From Astropecten irregularis (taxonomy: Eukaryota > Echinodermata > Asteroidea > Paxillosida > Astropectinidae), in assembly GCA_963971285.1 (NCBI GenBank), contig OZ020259.1:2356001-2420000 (forward strand): a stretch of 64,000 bases of DNA, in the 5' to 3' direction. Of this stretch, positions 50,001-60,292 are shown in pieces; positions within the stretch are counted from its first letter, which is position 1, and every line of letters starts with the position of its first letter. Position numbers and translations under genes: made by a program. The notes under the pieces were generated by a model that saw only the letters and a list, made by a program, of their open reading frames with translations, was not told the DNA's origin and searched no databases.

Positions 50001-53000
50001 GGTTTGAAAATGAAAATAGAGCTTCAGCTTCAGTGAAAAATCACAACCAATATTTTCAGCATATAGATAACAGAGCCGGTGCCAAAGCCGGAGCCTGAGC
50101 CAGAACCAAGCTTTAGTCCCCAGATGTTCTATGATCGCTACACCCAAGGGCATTCTGACCAGGATACCTTCCCCAATCCACCAGACTAAACTCAAAACCA
50201 AGTAATCCTCACCTGAGAAGCTCTTCTACGTTGACTTCCACTGTCAGGAAATAGTGGGGTATTGTCTGCTTCGACTGAGTAACCCTGTTGGCAATAAACT
50301 GCGAGGACAAAAAAAGGAAAGACAGCAGTCAGCTACTTGATCTGAAATTCAAAAAGCTTCAAAATTCTCAACTTTGGCTCCATTTCCAACATCCATTCCG
50401 AAGCAACAGGTATAAAAAAAATCCTTTTGGCTACATTTAAAACATTTTGAATAAGAAAATAGATCTTTGGCTTCCATGAAAAACCACAACCTAAATTTTC
50501 AATTTGTTGATGATTTTGATGAAGTTCGAACTGGCGTCAAGATTTCAGAAAGACCGAACAATAGAGCAATTTTAGCCTCCATATACACCAGCCTCAATTT
50601 AGACTGCCTATACACCTGTACTGTGAGTGTTATACCTGTCTCATTTCCCCGATGGCTACGTCTGTGTAGACAGCCCCTGGCATGGCAGAGAGTACAGCAG
50701 GAGGTGCTCTAGCTGAAGGTGTATAGGACTCGATGTCCGTCCTCCTCACACGACCGCCAGGACCAGTCCCTGTGACATCCTGACAGAGGCAAGAAACAAG
50801 CAACGATATCAAGACGTTAGGGAGAAAAACTGTAACACTGGTTTGGCCCTGTCACTGAAAAGCCAGGGGTTGATTTCACCAAACTCATTGTGACTTACTG
50901 TCAATCGTAGGACTTATCGATGTATTGCAGCCGTATGCAGGGTAGGCACCCTACGATGGGTTATCCTTCGCAACTCGAGTTACAATCGATCGTAGGGCTT
51001 CATGAAATCGACCCCAGGCCAGGGCTTTGCTTGGGCTCTCAGGCTTCTAAAATCCCTAACCTTGAACGATAGACAACTTTCCACTTTAAGGCCCTAGGGC
51101 CAATTTTCACCCCGACAGCACTGATTCTGTCTATTATCCTCGATGTCACACGGTCGGTATATTAACAATTCTACGACGGGTCCAACAGAGAAAACATGAC
51201 CCCAATCAGGAATAATTGACCCCAGATTCACAAGGGGGATTTATCTTAAATGTTTATCAATCTTACTTGCTAAGCAATGTGTGATGTCACAATACAAATC
51301 ACTAGGGTGATAATGACAACTCATCGTAAGATTAATCTGAGTGTTTGGTGAAATCCTGTCCTGCTTCATCATCTCAGCTACATCTCAGACTTGGAGTGGG
51401 AAGAATAATACGCCTATGGTGCAAACATGAACCTTAATGCAGGACTGTAGGTCCAGGGATGTAAGTGACCGAAGAAGTCATTTCCGGAACTCTTACATCC
51501 CTGGTTGGTCCACTGATGCAAATAAAAACCTTTCAAGGGGACTTTGGATGACTGCAGAAGCTGATAAGTGGTTGTGATATTTACCATGATATCAATGCCT
51601 CGCTCGGCCGCTAGCTTCTTGGCGAGAGGACTGGCAAAGACTCGCTGGCCCGAGGAGGGTCTGGGCGCAGCTGGGAAGGGTGGTGGGATGGGCGTTGGAC
51701 TGACAGCAGCAGGAGGGGGTGGCGGTGGTTGGGTGGGGGTCGGTTTGGGGGCAGATGGGGGCGGAGGAGGCTGAAATGAAAGCAAAACAAAAAAATGGGT
51801 CAATTTATGGCTAAACAATGTTTTTTATGTGAATACAGAAAAAATAAGAAAACTATGAAATTTAACATAAACAGACAAATAAAGCAAGGTAGGGGTATAC
51901 AAAGAGGATTTCTTTTAAAAATAAAATTAGCCTAGCAAAAATGTGGTCTGAGGGTTTTGTTTAGGTGACAAGGCAGCCAGAAGCCCTTTGACCTGATGAA
52001 AATCGTTTGAATTTGTGGATTTTTGATATTCAAATAATACCTTTGCCTCCTCTCCGGTAGATTTAACGACCTCCCCGCTGTCCTCAAAATCCTTGAAGGC
52101 GGCTACGTCACCCTCCTCCCCAGTTATGATGCACAGAAGCTGCTCCGGGAAATATCAAGTGAAAGGAAAAGGAACGAGAGGTAATTCATGTTATCGACTG
52201 GCTTGGGAAAGGAATCTGCAAACTGGCAACGTAACAAATATAATAGACAATTTGGGACACAGCCATCATAGGGCTGGATCGTTCGGTTTGTGAAGTCCCA
52301 GTACGGTATTCCGGAGGTCACTGGTTCGAATACACTCCAGTAAATTTTCTTTGTTCACCTCTCAATGACTAAGACAAAAAGGTTTTTAGGTTCATTCAAA
52401 CAGATTCAATCTTCCACCATGGTAACGGAATACAGAGGAACGCCACTATAACGAACATTTGGCCATAACGAACGTCATCCTTGGCTCCCAATTTTTGTGT
52501 ACAACGCATAGGCTTGCTGAACATTGTTCACCATAACGAATGACCACTATAACAGACAATTTATGTGGATCCTGGCGTGTTCGTTATAGTGGCAATCCAC
52601 TGTATCTGAGGGTTGTCAGTTTAGAGTGGATGGTCCTTACCCTTCCTACAGGGATGTCCTTGGCACCTTCTTCCACAAAGATCCTAGCGAGGAAGCCTTC
52701 TTCAGGAGTTTCAAACCCCATGGTAGCCTTGTCTGTTTCGATCTCACAGAGCAGGTCTCCTTCACTCAGCGAATCCCCAGGCTGGGATTAATCATAATAA
52801 AAATTAAAATAATAATATCGGACATTTATATTGCGCAGCTACTATATAAAAATACTGTGCATTACAAATGTATTATTATCCCTGGTCATCAGGCCATAAT
52901 TTACATCACTTTCCATCTATTTGGTATTCTTATTTCATCCTCTAAAACAGCAGGAATTTTTCCTTAAAATGTGAAAATTTTTACCTGTTTTTCCCATCGG

Positions 53001-54657
53001 ACCACAGTGCCCATCTCCATGGTCGGTGAAAGCGCTGGGAGGGTGATTTTGTAATGCGGAGGCAAATCTGAAAAAGTAAGAGAAATTCAAGAGATTATCA
53101 AGTTCCATATAAAGAAAAAACTTGTTGAACTGGGGAAGCAGCTTACACAAATATCAGACAGAAAAAGTAAGCCGCCAACCAGTTTAAAGCCACACAAATT
53201 ACGCAGTATTTTGGTTGGTACCCTGTGTTCCCTAAGCCAAACATTAGAGTCTGCACTGTATATCTGCCTAGATGCATTAGAACTAGAATGTCCAGGTAGT
53301 TAAGGTCAAAACTGAAGATGCCATAGCGGCAATTTCATTAGGCAGGGTATATTTTTCGGCACCGACATTCTTCCTGCAAATGCTATTTTGCCGTTCCCTT
53401 ACTCTGATTGGCCAATTTGCAGTAGAACGTACCTACGGCAAAATAACATTTAAAGAGAGAAGGCTGGCATGACATTATTGAGAATTGGCCAATCAGAAGA
53501 TTAATGACGGTGCCCGCAAAATATACGCTTTCACTTTGTTATGACAGATAATTAAAAAAAGGAATATGGGCAATTCACAATAGTGCGCCACCATGAGTTT
53601 GCAACGCATTGGCCTATCACAATGCACGGAATTAATTTTTTTGACAAATTGCAAACTAATGGTGGCGCACTATTCTGAATCACCCGTATCGACTGCATAC
53701 AAAGAGTCTTACCTGCTGAGGAGTAGAGTCTGCATGGAACTATCATTCTCCATGTCTGCCCGGGTTGGGATGAGGTTTTGTCAAACCATCTGAAGATCAC
53801 AAAACAGAGTTTGTTTTTATCTTATTCTTGAATACGGATATGATCCAATTAGTAGAATTATGTTCTACTAGGCCTAGTTAGTTTGTCAAAGTACTCAGGT
53901 ATATCTTTTGGAAATAGCTCCACAAATGATCATTGCTTTAGTCTTGAATGCAAATGGAGACGATGTTCAAAGTACTACAAGCCTCAATGACATAATGTCA
54001 TAAGCTTATCCTAAAGTAAAAGTAAAACAATTATTGGAAAGAATTCCACCGACAGACATCACTTTGACACCCTGTGCACAAACACGTAGGAAAGTCCTGA
54101 AAACCCAATTCACTTGTGGACCGAGCTGGACTTGATGTTGAGCCCGGTCCGCAGACGTGAAAGGTGAGGAAAGAACCGCTACGCCAACCTGACTCCCTAA
54201 ATTTTCTAAAATGAAAATTTATTATGAAAATGAAGATTCATTCACTAATTCAGAGAAATTCATTTTTTTTGTCCCCTCCCATGGTCTTGGTACAGTAGTA
54301 TGCAGCAGGCCTACACGATACAGAACTTACAGAACTAGACCTAACAGTTACAGCCTTTGGCTTTGATTGTACAGGACTTTTTACAACCCTCAATATTCAC
54401 TGCACATAATTGATTAAAATGTTTATGTAAACTGGCCTGTCGTGTGTACTGCACGATTTGACTACCGGCAAAAAAGTGAACACGACATTTCGTTACAATT
54501 GAGCTCGAATTTCTAGCATAAAAACAACAAACCTTGACGCTATCCTGCATGTGTGGAGACTCCTGACACTCGCCAATCTTCCTGGAGTGATTTTAGGCGT
54601 CCTGCACAGAGCCTTTGCTCTGAAACAAGCCCGAAATACCAGGCCAGATCGCTGCAT
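47046..54657 (-). CDS. DLAT: DLAT, pyruvate dehydrogenase E2 (13 coding exons, 504 aa)
   Basis: Dihydrolipoyl acetyltransferase, core of the mitochondrial pyruvate dehydrogenase complex; it passes acetyl groups from lipoyl-lysine to CoA. Exons in transcript order: 54657-54533, 53789-53713, 53067-52985, 52781-52641, 52139-52041, 51770-51585, 50779-50636, 50298-50213, 49612-49472, 49298-49217, 48366-48286, 47936-47797, 47175-47046; phases close to 1515 nt. Residues 1-67 are Arg-rich with no acidic residue before Asp45, a strong mitochondrial presequence. One lipoyl domain (about 69-145) has Lys113 in ETDKAT. A Pro-rich linker includes six prolines in a row. The E1/E3-binding domain (about 218-256) reads [17 protein letters not shown], and the catalytic domain ends with CDHRVVDG (His477, Asp481) and the terminal TMLL typical of DLAT. 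PDHX is excluded because it lacks the DHRVVDG motif. Human DLAT has two lipoyl domains. Exon 1 has a poor donor (GTTTGT). Confidence 0.94.
47264..47606 (-). mobile_element. MITE-1 copy, DLAT intron 12
   Basis: Ends 'AAAGGCAATATCATACTTCG' and 'CCAAAGTATGATACTACCTT' are inverted complements; the interior runs opposite to the 23362-23719 copy. Confidence 0.8.
47607..47720 (-). repeat. Dispersed repeat H, DLAT intron 12
   Basis: Directly after MITE-1: 'GCTCCGCCCACCTTAGCAAC' and 'ATGTGACCGAGTTTGACCGA', the reverse of 18121-18240. Confidence 0.5.
48035..48239. mobile_element. RPT-1 fragment, SINE A trace and MITE-3 end, DLAT intron 11
   Basis: 48035-48090 has 'GCTTGGAGTTAGGAGGGCCT' of RPT-1. 48120-48145 has 'ATTGAAAGGTGAACAAAAGG' of SINE A. 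48150-48239 has 'TTGTGCTAAGCAGGGCCATG' and ends 'GAAATTGGCCCCTG' of MITE-3. Three elements are stacked in about 200 bp. Confidence 0.55.
48880..49105 (-). mobile_element. SINE family B copy, 5'-truncated, DLAT intron 10
   Basis: 'TTGGAGGCTAATCATCCTTA', 'GCAGCTGGGGTGCTGAATTG' and 'TTTTTGTGGAGGGAGGAAAA' match the reverse of 39945-40275. It ends about 110 bp from exon 10. Confidence 0.75.
49908..50118. mobile_element. MITE-4 copy, DLAT intron 8
   Basis: Left end 'CTCAAGGCTCAGCTCCGGTT', core 'AGTAGATTCTCTGGTTTGAA', right end 'GAGCCTGAGCCAGAACCAAG'. Confidence 0.75.
50350..50495. mobile_element. MITE-4 fragment, DLAT intron 7
   Basis: Diverged left half: 'GGCTCCATTTCCAACATCCA', then 'TTCCATGAAAAACCACAACC'. 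The right end is missing. Confidence 0.5.
50865..51017. mobile_element. MITE-2 copy, DLAT intron 6
   Basis: From 'AGGGGTTGATTTCACC' to 'GAAATCGACCCCAG' with internal 'ATCCTTCGCAACTCGAGTTA'. A second related stretch ('AAGATTAATCTGAGTGTTTG') near 51240-51355 is too diverged to assign. Confidence 0.8.
52240..52375 (+). mobile_element. SINE family A copy, DLAT intron 4
   Basis: 'CATAGGGCTGGATCGTTCGG' head, 'GAGGTCACTGGTTCGAATAC' box B region, then 'TTTCTTTGTTCACCTCTCAA'. The box A region is damaged. Confidence 0.65.
52431..52604. mobile_element. MITE-8, pogo/Tigger-like non-autonomous element, DLAT intron 4
   Basis: Bounded by TA. The left end CAGAGGAACGCCACTATAAC and right end GTTATAGTGGCAATCCACTG are inverted, with internal ATAACGAAC/GTTCGTTAT repeats. 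CAGTG...ATAACGAAC ends and TA target duplication are hallmarks of the pogo/Tigger group (established knowledge). About 174 bp, no transposase. Confidence 0.7.
52795..52895 (-). mobile_element. SINE tail fragment, DLAT intron 3
   Basis: 'ATAATAATATCGGACATTTA' then 'TATTGCGCAGC' and 'TTATTATCCCTGGTCATCAG', matching the tail end of SINE family C. It abuts the exon 4 acceptor. Confidence 0.5.
53338..53535. mobile_element. MITE-5 copy, DLAT intron 2
   Basis: 'CAGGGTATATTTTTCGGCAC' at the left and 'GTGCCCGCAAAATATACGCT' at the right are inverted. The interior also has paired 'GATTGGCCAATT'/'AATTGGCCAATC' segments. Confidence 0.8.
53568..53687. mobile_element. MITE-7, 120-bp inverted-repeat element, DLAT intron 2
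   Basis: 'AATAGTGCGCCACCATGAGT' pairs with 'AATGGTGGCGCACTATTCTG' across a short spacer; the arms are about 37 bp with a few mismatches and end GGGCAATTCA / TGAATCACCC. Single copy in this window. Confidence 0.75.
54086..54196 (-). mobile_element. SINE family D copy, DLAT intron 1
   Basis: Matches the window start (1-110): 'CTGAAAACCCAATTCACTTG' and 'GAAAGAACCGCTACGCCAAC'. An 8-bp insertion (GATGTTGA-like) disrupts the box B side. Confidence 0.6.
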
Positions 54658-55462
54658 TTTTTACAACTTTTGGAGGCTCAGCCGATAAGGTCAAAGTTCA
54701 TCAAAAATCAGAGGCCTTATAAGTTAAAATATGTATTTTTTTAATCTGCTTGCTTTCCATTATGTATTTTCAGACAATAAAAATAACAATTTAAAATAAA
54801 TTTCTATATTACTAATAATATTTTCACGTTAAAAACTGTTTACATAGAATGTTTAATTGGTACAAAATCTGCCGCAAAATGATATTTCTGTCACAAGTTT
54901 ATTTTTAGACAGCCGGCCATCGGTGAACTTTGACGATCAACATAGAATATGACGAAACTTGCGGATATATTACAATCTAACCTTGTTCATCGTTCTTGAA
55001 TTTAAAATCCATTCCTGAAAAACTGACATCGAGTGTTCTATTGATCAGGATAAACAATTAAAATTGAATTTGTAAGTGATTTGTGTGTTATTTTCTTTCG
55101 TTTTTGGCAATTAAAATTAGTCAGAGCCCCCGAACGTTAAATAACAGGGGTCGTATAATAGTGTGATATGGAGTCTGGGTACCGGTACAAGTTGGCCCTA
55201 AATTTTGTGAATTCATTTTAAAAATGGTGTCAAGTTCATCATAAGAATTTTTTTGTAAATTAAGCAGTACTTCTACACACCCCTTAACCCCTTAATCAAT
55301 ATTAATGTAACACCAAATACTTTAAAATAAAGCCTCAAAACGCTGTTTTTTAACAGGTGTATTCAAATTGTAACTTCATGACAGTTGAGTTTGACTTTGA
55401 AACATATAAAGATAAATTTTTCCTGTTAATATTTTCATTTTAATTAGGAAGTTGATTGAAGA
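54658..55462. promoter_or_regulatory. Divergent DLAT/MFF promoter region
   Basis: 805 bp separate the DLAT start codon (minus) from the MFF start codon (plus), with no repeat family recognised inside. CpGs cluster on the DLAT side (54640-54680) and around 54910-54970. A GTAAGT at about 55070 and an acceptor-like TTAG before the MFF ATG could define a 5' UTR intron for MFF. No specific factor site is claimed. Confidence 0.5.
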
Positions 55463-57423
55463 ATGGGAAGTACGGACCAAGGCCAAGGTTCAATTATAAA
55501 TCAGATGGAGCAAGAAATGGATGATTTGCAGCAGATGCATTACAGCACAGAGTTCAGCACAGACATCAACAGCAAAATGCAGGTAACTGTCTAAAGTATT
55601 TCATTCAACCATGTATTATCTTCTGAACCCCGGCCGTGAGTGGTGAGAGCCTCATAATCAGTAAATTTAGCTGGCACTCAAGATGGACAAGCTATAACAC
55701 TGTCCCTGGCCCAGGTGGGGTTCAAACCACCAACCTCTTACTTAACCGATTAATGGATAATAAACGGTTAATCGATTTGTTTATTTATTTATTTTTGTTT
55801 ACAAACAGATCCCTACGAGGTTAAGCATGGGTCAGCCGCAAAATGTATCTCTGGACGACTCTGTGAGCTTAGACGCCGATTACATGACCAACAGCCCCGC
55901 CCACACTATGAACGTACCCGAGAGGATCATGGTCGCAGGTATGGTACAGACACACCCACCTGAAATCACCCATCACCTGAAAATAGAGAGACCATGATTG
56001 CTGTGTTCTGGCCTTTCTTAAAGCCTGGCTTTAGCTTCGGCCCCATTTCGTCAATCCATTCTAAAATACAACAGGTACCAAAATAGAGACGTTTTTTGCA
56101 GTTCTGAAGTAGATTCTTCTGTTTGAAAAAGAGAACAGAGCTTCAGCTTCAATGAAAAACCACAACCTATATTTTCAGCATATGGATGACAGAGACGAAG
56201 CCAGAGCCTGAGCCGTAGCTGAGCTCTGAGAAAGACACAATGTCATTCTGGATGTCATAAAGCAAATTGTGAAGGTGCGAGGTTTTAACCTGAGGGACAT
56301 CTGGGCATCCTTTGGCAGGACACATTGCTTTCCGTTTGGAAACCCTTTGTCATTCCAGATGCAATGTATGTAACAGATGACGTGGGCTTAATTTACCTTA
56401 GGATTAAGCATCACTGTTATAAAAAAGACATGTGGCTCAAAAGTGTCAGAAGCAATCATCTAGAGTAAAACATCCAGATGTATTCAGGAATTACCTAATA
56501 CCATTTTTTGACCAAATTATTATTTCATTCCAGGTTCAGATACACACATTGGCATCCGGCATACACCAAGGCATTTGGACCTTGAAGAAATGACGCCATT
56601 TCCAACAGGTTGGTTACATTCTGGGAGAGGGCTAGTCTTGGAATGACCAAGTTTCCGATCCCTACACTGTAATTGCTGTAATAACTGTTACTCTATCTAC
56701 AGCTCTATACAGAATTAAAGAGCATCCTCCAAAAGGCCTTTTCTTGTACTGACGATGCAAACTTTCATATTTGATTTTGTTGTTCCTCTAGCTGATACTC
56801 TCGTTGGTCTGACGACTCCACCGCACACGCTGAAGATGGAGGATGTGAGGTTCCCAACAGTGGGTGACCAGAGCGTGATGAAACAGGACAGGAAGAGCGC
56901 TGGCCATCAGAGACTTCCAAAGTAGGTTCTTGTGGGTTTGTAATGGCTCAACTGGTGCGTACACCGTTGAGGTGGACTGAGGGGTGTTGAGCAAGTTCAG
57001 GAATGATTGTAGGAATGGTAGCGGCTGGTCTTGACGTTTTCTTCTATCACTGTCCAACATCTGCACATTCTTCTCAATGTGCTTGATCCTTCCTTCACCC
57101 TCAGTTTCATGCGGAACACTTGTATCTCATTATCGAGTAAAGGATGGAATCTGATTATCTCAACATCTTCTGTTTATTCCCACAGCGGTCTTGACGACAC
57201 TCCGACAGGCTCCGCCAAGCTCCTTCACAACTCGTCGTTGATTGAAAGCGGCCCCGCCCTGGACATACACGCCCTTCAGAGACACCTCCACCTGCTGACG
57301 AGGAAGGTGGGGACCCTGGAGGCCGACAAGATGCGACGTGACCGACGGGAGCTCCTGTTCTGCACGCTGGGGGCGGTCTACTTCATGTACAAGGGCTTGC
57401 GATTCTTCTACCGCTTGTTTTAG
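55463..57423 (+). CDS. MFF: MFF, mitochondrial fission factor (5 exons, 230 aa)
   Basis: A tail-anchored adaptor in the outer membranes of mitochondria and peroxisomes that recruits the fission GTPase DRP1. Exons: 55463-55582, 55809-55938, 56534-56608, 56792-56921, 57186-57423; phases close to 693 nt. The N-terminal conserved block (about 20-45) includes QMHYSTEFSTDINSKMQIP, matching the vertebrate 'YTEGISQRMRVP' motif. The second block NVPERIMVAGSD is at about 76-87, matching 'QVPERIVVAG'. Residues 88-155 are variable. A short coiled coil (about 180-205) precedes a C-terminal membrane segment (about 207-223) and a basic end (RFFYRLF), as expected for a tail anchor. At 230 aa it is near the short vertebrate isoforms. 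The start ATG is the first in the exon. It is divergent from DLAT. Confidence 0.9.
55620..55760 (-). mobile_element. Possible tRNA-like SINE remnant, MFF intron 1
   Basis: The minus strand reads 'GAGGTTGGTGGTTTGAACCC', resembling a box B, but no box A or second copy was found. Confidence 0.25.
56017..56239. mobile_element. MITE-4 copy, MFF intron 2
   Basis: Left 'AAGCCTGGCTTTAGCTTCGG', core 'AGTAGATTCTTCTGTTTGAA', right 'GAGCCTGAGCCGTAGCTGAG'. Confidence 0.75.
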
Positions 57424-57545
57424 AGTTCCCATCTCGTTATGAATATCCGAGACACCTGTTCTTATCCTGAAGTGAATGTGTACAAACTTGCCGTCTAAGC
57501 TTCAGATCTTCTCCGTCAGCAATGACATTCCAAGACCACTTTCTT

Positions 57546-57688
57546 CTGGGGTCAATTTCACCAAACTCATGGTAACTACAATCAGTCGTAGCATTTATGA
57601 TGCATTGCAGCCCTACGTAGAATACGATGGGTTATCCTTCGTAACTCGAGTTACGATCAATCGTAGGGCTTCGTGAAATCGATACCAG
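57546..57688. mobile_element. MITE-2 copy in the MFF 3' UTR
   Basis: 'TGGGGTCAATTTCACCAAAC' to 'TCGTGAAATCGATACCAG', with 'AACTCGAGTTACGATCAATC' inside. It starts 123 bp after the MFF stop, so it is probably part of the mRNA. Confidence 0.8.
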
Positions 57689-58110
57689 GTCAGCCCCTAG
57701 GCTCCAACTTACCTAATTTTTTGTTCAGTTGTCTGTCCAGTCTTTGCCCTTACCTTAAACACCCCAGGGGTTCTCTGCCTAAACCCTTTCATTGATCTAG
57801 CGGCTCTTAGACATGGGGATGCCCTTCTGGTCTATACTCATTATTGCTATGTGTAATTATTGTTGAAATTGTCACCTTGTCTCAAGAAACATAAAACAAT
57901 TTTCCCTTCGTGTGAATAATTATGTACATACATACAAACTTGTGCTGTCCCCTTTTGTACAGGCACTGCTACAAGCATGAATTTATATACCTCTTTAATT
58001 GCTGAAGAAAAAACAAATGGAGAACAGAGTACATGTACATCTTTAAACTAATACATGTAATTCTTACATTCTAATCATCAAATAACTACAGTGGAAATTT
58101 GACTGAATTT

Positions 58111-58275
58111 TTAAGTCATTGAAAGGTGAACCAAAAAAAATTGACTTGAGCGTGATTCGAACCAGTAACCTCCTGAATACCATGCAGGCATTCTATCGAC
58201 TGAGCAAACCAGCCCTACGTTGGTGGTGTCCCTAATAGTCATTTTGTCTTTGTTCCGTTGGCAGTCAGAAGCCAT
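58111..58275 (-). mobile_element. SINE family A copy
   Basis: 'GTCATTGAAAGGTGAACCAA', 'GTGATTCGAACCAGTAACCT' (box B complement) and 'CTGAGCAAACCAGCCCTACG' match the reverse of 32160-32365. Confidence 0.75.
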
Positions 58276-58289
58276 GAAACCACACTGAT

Positions 58290-58400
58290 ACTGTGGTATG
58301 TGCGTGGTTTCGTTGCTTATGGTTTATAATCCAGTTCTGCTTGTGGAGACTGTGGTAATGTGTGGGAAGTAGGTCTTATTGTCTTATGTGGTAGGTGCAG
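58290..58400 (+). repeat. Dispersed repeat I copy
   Basis: 'GTGGAGACTGTGGTAATGTG' and 'TGTGGTAGGTGCAGAGGATA' match 33840-33915 closely. Confidence 0.5.
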
Positions 58401-58864
58401 AGGATAAGGGTTCACATATGTATATTTAGAGAGAACCCAACGCTATATGATTACCTTTGGGGGATGTTCCCATAGGGTCGTACACATACTAAAACTTATT
58501 TTTTAATATTATCCAACTTTATCCATTGAAATTAGTACTGTTTCTTATTATGGTCATTCTCTATCTTGATATTCTACATAAAAATAAGAAAATGTGTGAC
58601 AAATGTGTGTAAGATAAGGGTAAGTATATATGACCCTTATCTTACATTTATCATACAAGTTGTAATTTCAGGGTGCATATTTATAGTAAAACCTGTCTCC
58701 TTAAAGGTACATCTTAGTGTCCCTGTTTATCCCATACACCATGCAAAGTATACATGTATTTAATGCATTATTTAAGAACACAACATGAGTTGTTCCTTTA
58801 AAGTTAACACCATACCAAAGTGTATGAAAACAAGTTAATATGGAGTTTGTTGGGATGTCACATC

Positions 58865-58870
58865 AATAAA
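58865..58870 (+). terminator. Candidate MFF poly(A) signal
   Basis: AATAAA followed by GT-rich 'ATGTGATGAAGTCAGGTTTT', about 1.4 kb after the MFF stop. Position-based assignment. Confidence 0.3.
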
Positions 58871-59509
58871 ATGTGATGAAGTCAGGTTTTCATATTTCTC
58901 TATCTTATATGCTTTTCTCCATAAAGAAATTTATCGATGTATATTGCTAAGCAGTCTTTGTCCATTCCTTGTTTGAATGGGGGGGGGGGGGGGGTCCAGT
59001 CTCATGAAACACACTGTTTTTTTTAATACCACTACAGTAACACATTGAATTTGCAGAGATGGCTGTAGATTTTCCCTTTTTTGTACGCCATTTGGCATAT
59101 TTTGCAATATTTCCTGTGAATTCTAAAAATTCTAAAAAAAAACAAAAAATACATAATGATAGAAATTACAGAATATTTTAGTTGGAAAGTTAAAATCAGT
59201 GTAAGAAAAACAAGTCAAGTGTTGGTTAAGAATCTTATGCATTAAACTAATGAGTTAACAATTTACATAATAAGTATAGTATTATCAGTCATTGAAAATT
59301 TGGAATTATAATTAACAATTGATGTAATGTAATGTAACATAGGTTTTAAAAAATAAACCAAACCGGTACTTTTCCTGAAAAAATCATCATAAATTGTCGG
59401 TATATACATTTTTACACAGTTTGTATTGCCAAAGGAATACAATTTTATTTAATGTGAAGGCCCTAACACTTTTGTTTAATCATTTTGTGTCGAACAAATT
59501 AATACAATT
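58871..59509. other. Intergenic, with a poly(G) run
   Basis: A G16 run at 58979-58994 and AT-rich sequence; no gene recognised. The length of the G run is uncertain in any assembly. Confidence 0.5.
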
Positions 59510-60292
59510 TAATCTCCCGCCCACCCACCGTTCCAAAAACATGGCTTCAATAGCGCCCTCAGTTGGCCACTTTCGACTTAGACTGGCGCCCATTTCACGA
59601 CAATTCAATGCAGTAAATGCGCATGCTGCTTCTGGGAACAATTCCAAACGTTATAGTTATTGTTCGTCGTGCCGTCTGCTCCTTTATATCACAATTTTTG
59701 CCTGTAACTTGTAAGTTTAATTACTGATTGTGGTAAGTCAGACACAACACGTTTTTTAATGAAAATTGGAAAGGGTGATTTTTCTTAGTTAATGAATTCA
59801 AGTTCATTTATAGCCATTTAAACTCGATTAAAGCAGTGTTATTGTCACGGGTTTTTCGCTTGCCGAATCAATCATCAGTCAATCACATCTTCGTTCGTGT
59901 GAGAAATATTAGTAAGGCCGTGACTATTGCCACGTATTTTTTTGCAAAACAACATTTTTTCCAAAATCATTATCCTTCCAACTCTCTTGAAGAAATCGCA
60001 TTTTTATATTAATGTTAATCATCCATTTTATGTAAACCATATGTTAATTTACATAGACCATATTGCTGATCGCGATACCCCACAAGGCACAACAACGGCA
60101 ACGCAAAGCATGTGCACTGCACGTCGAATATAGTGGATGCGCCCTTTTAAAGGGCGCCCTCTGTTGAAATAAGCGATCGCCAATAGGGTCTTTTACTAGT
60201 TACTAGCCTTCTTCTCCCCTTGTTTTGATGGGAAAATTTTGATTTTATGATTTTACTTTCCTTGACATTTATTCCTTTATTACCAGATCACT
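59510..60292 (+). promoter_or_regulatory. Probable MED30 promoter and 5' UTR
   Basis: CpG content rises (about 59515-59680 and 60065-60180) relative to its surroundings. A GTAAGT donor at 59711 and the acceptor TTATTACCAG ending at 60286, seven bases before the ATG, suggest a 5' UTR intron. The transcription start is inferred, not seen. Confidence 0.4.

Noticed and set aside
47046-54657. Identity as PDHX (E3-binding protein) instead of DLAT
   Set aside because: PDHX lacks the catalytic DHRVVDG histidine and ends differently. This gene has CDHRVVDG and ends TMLL.
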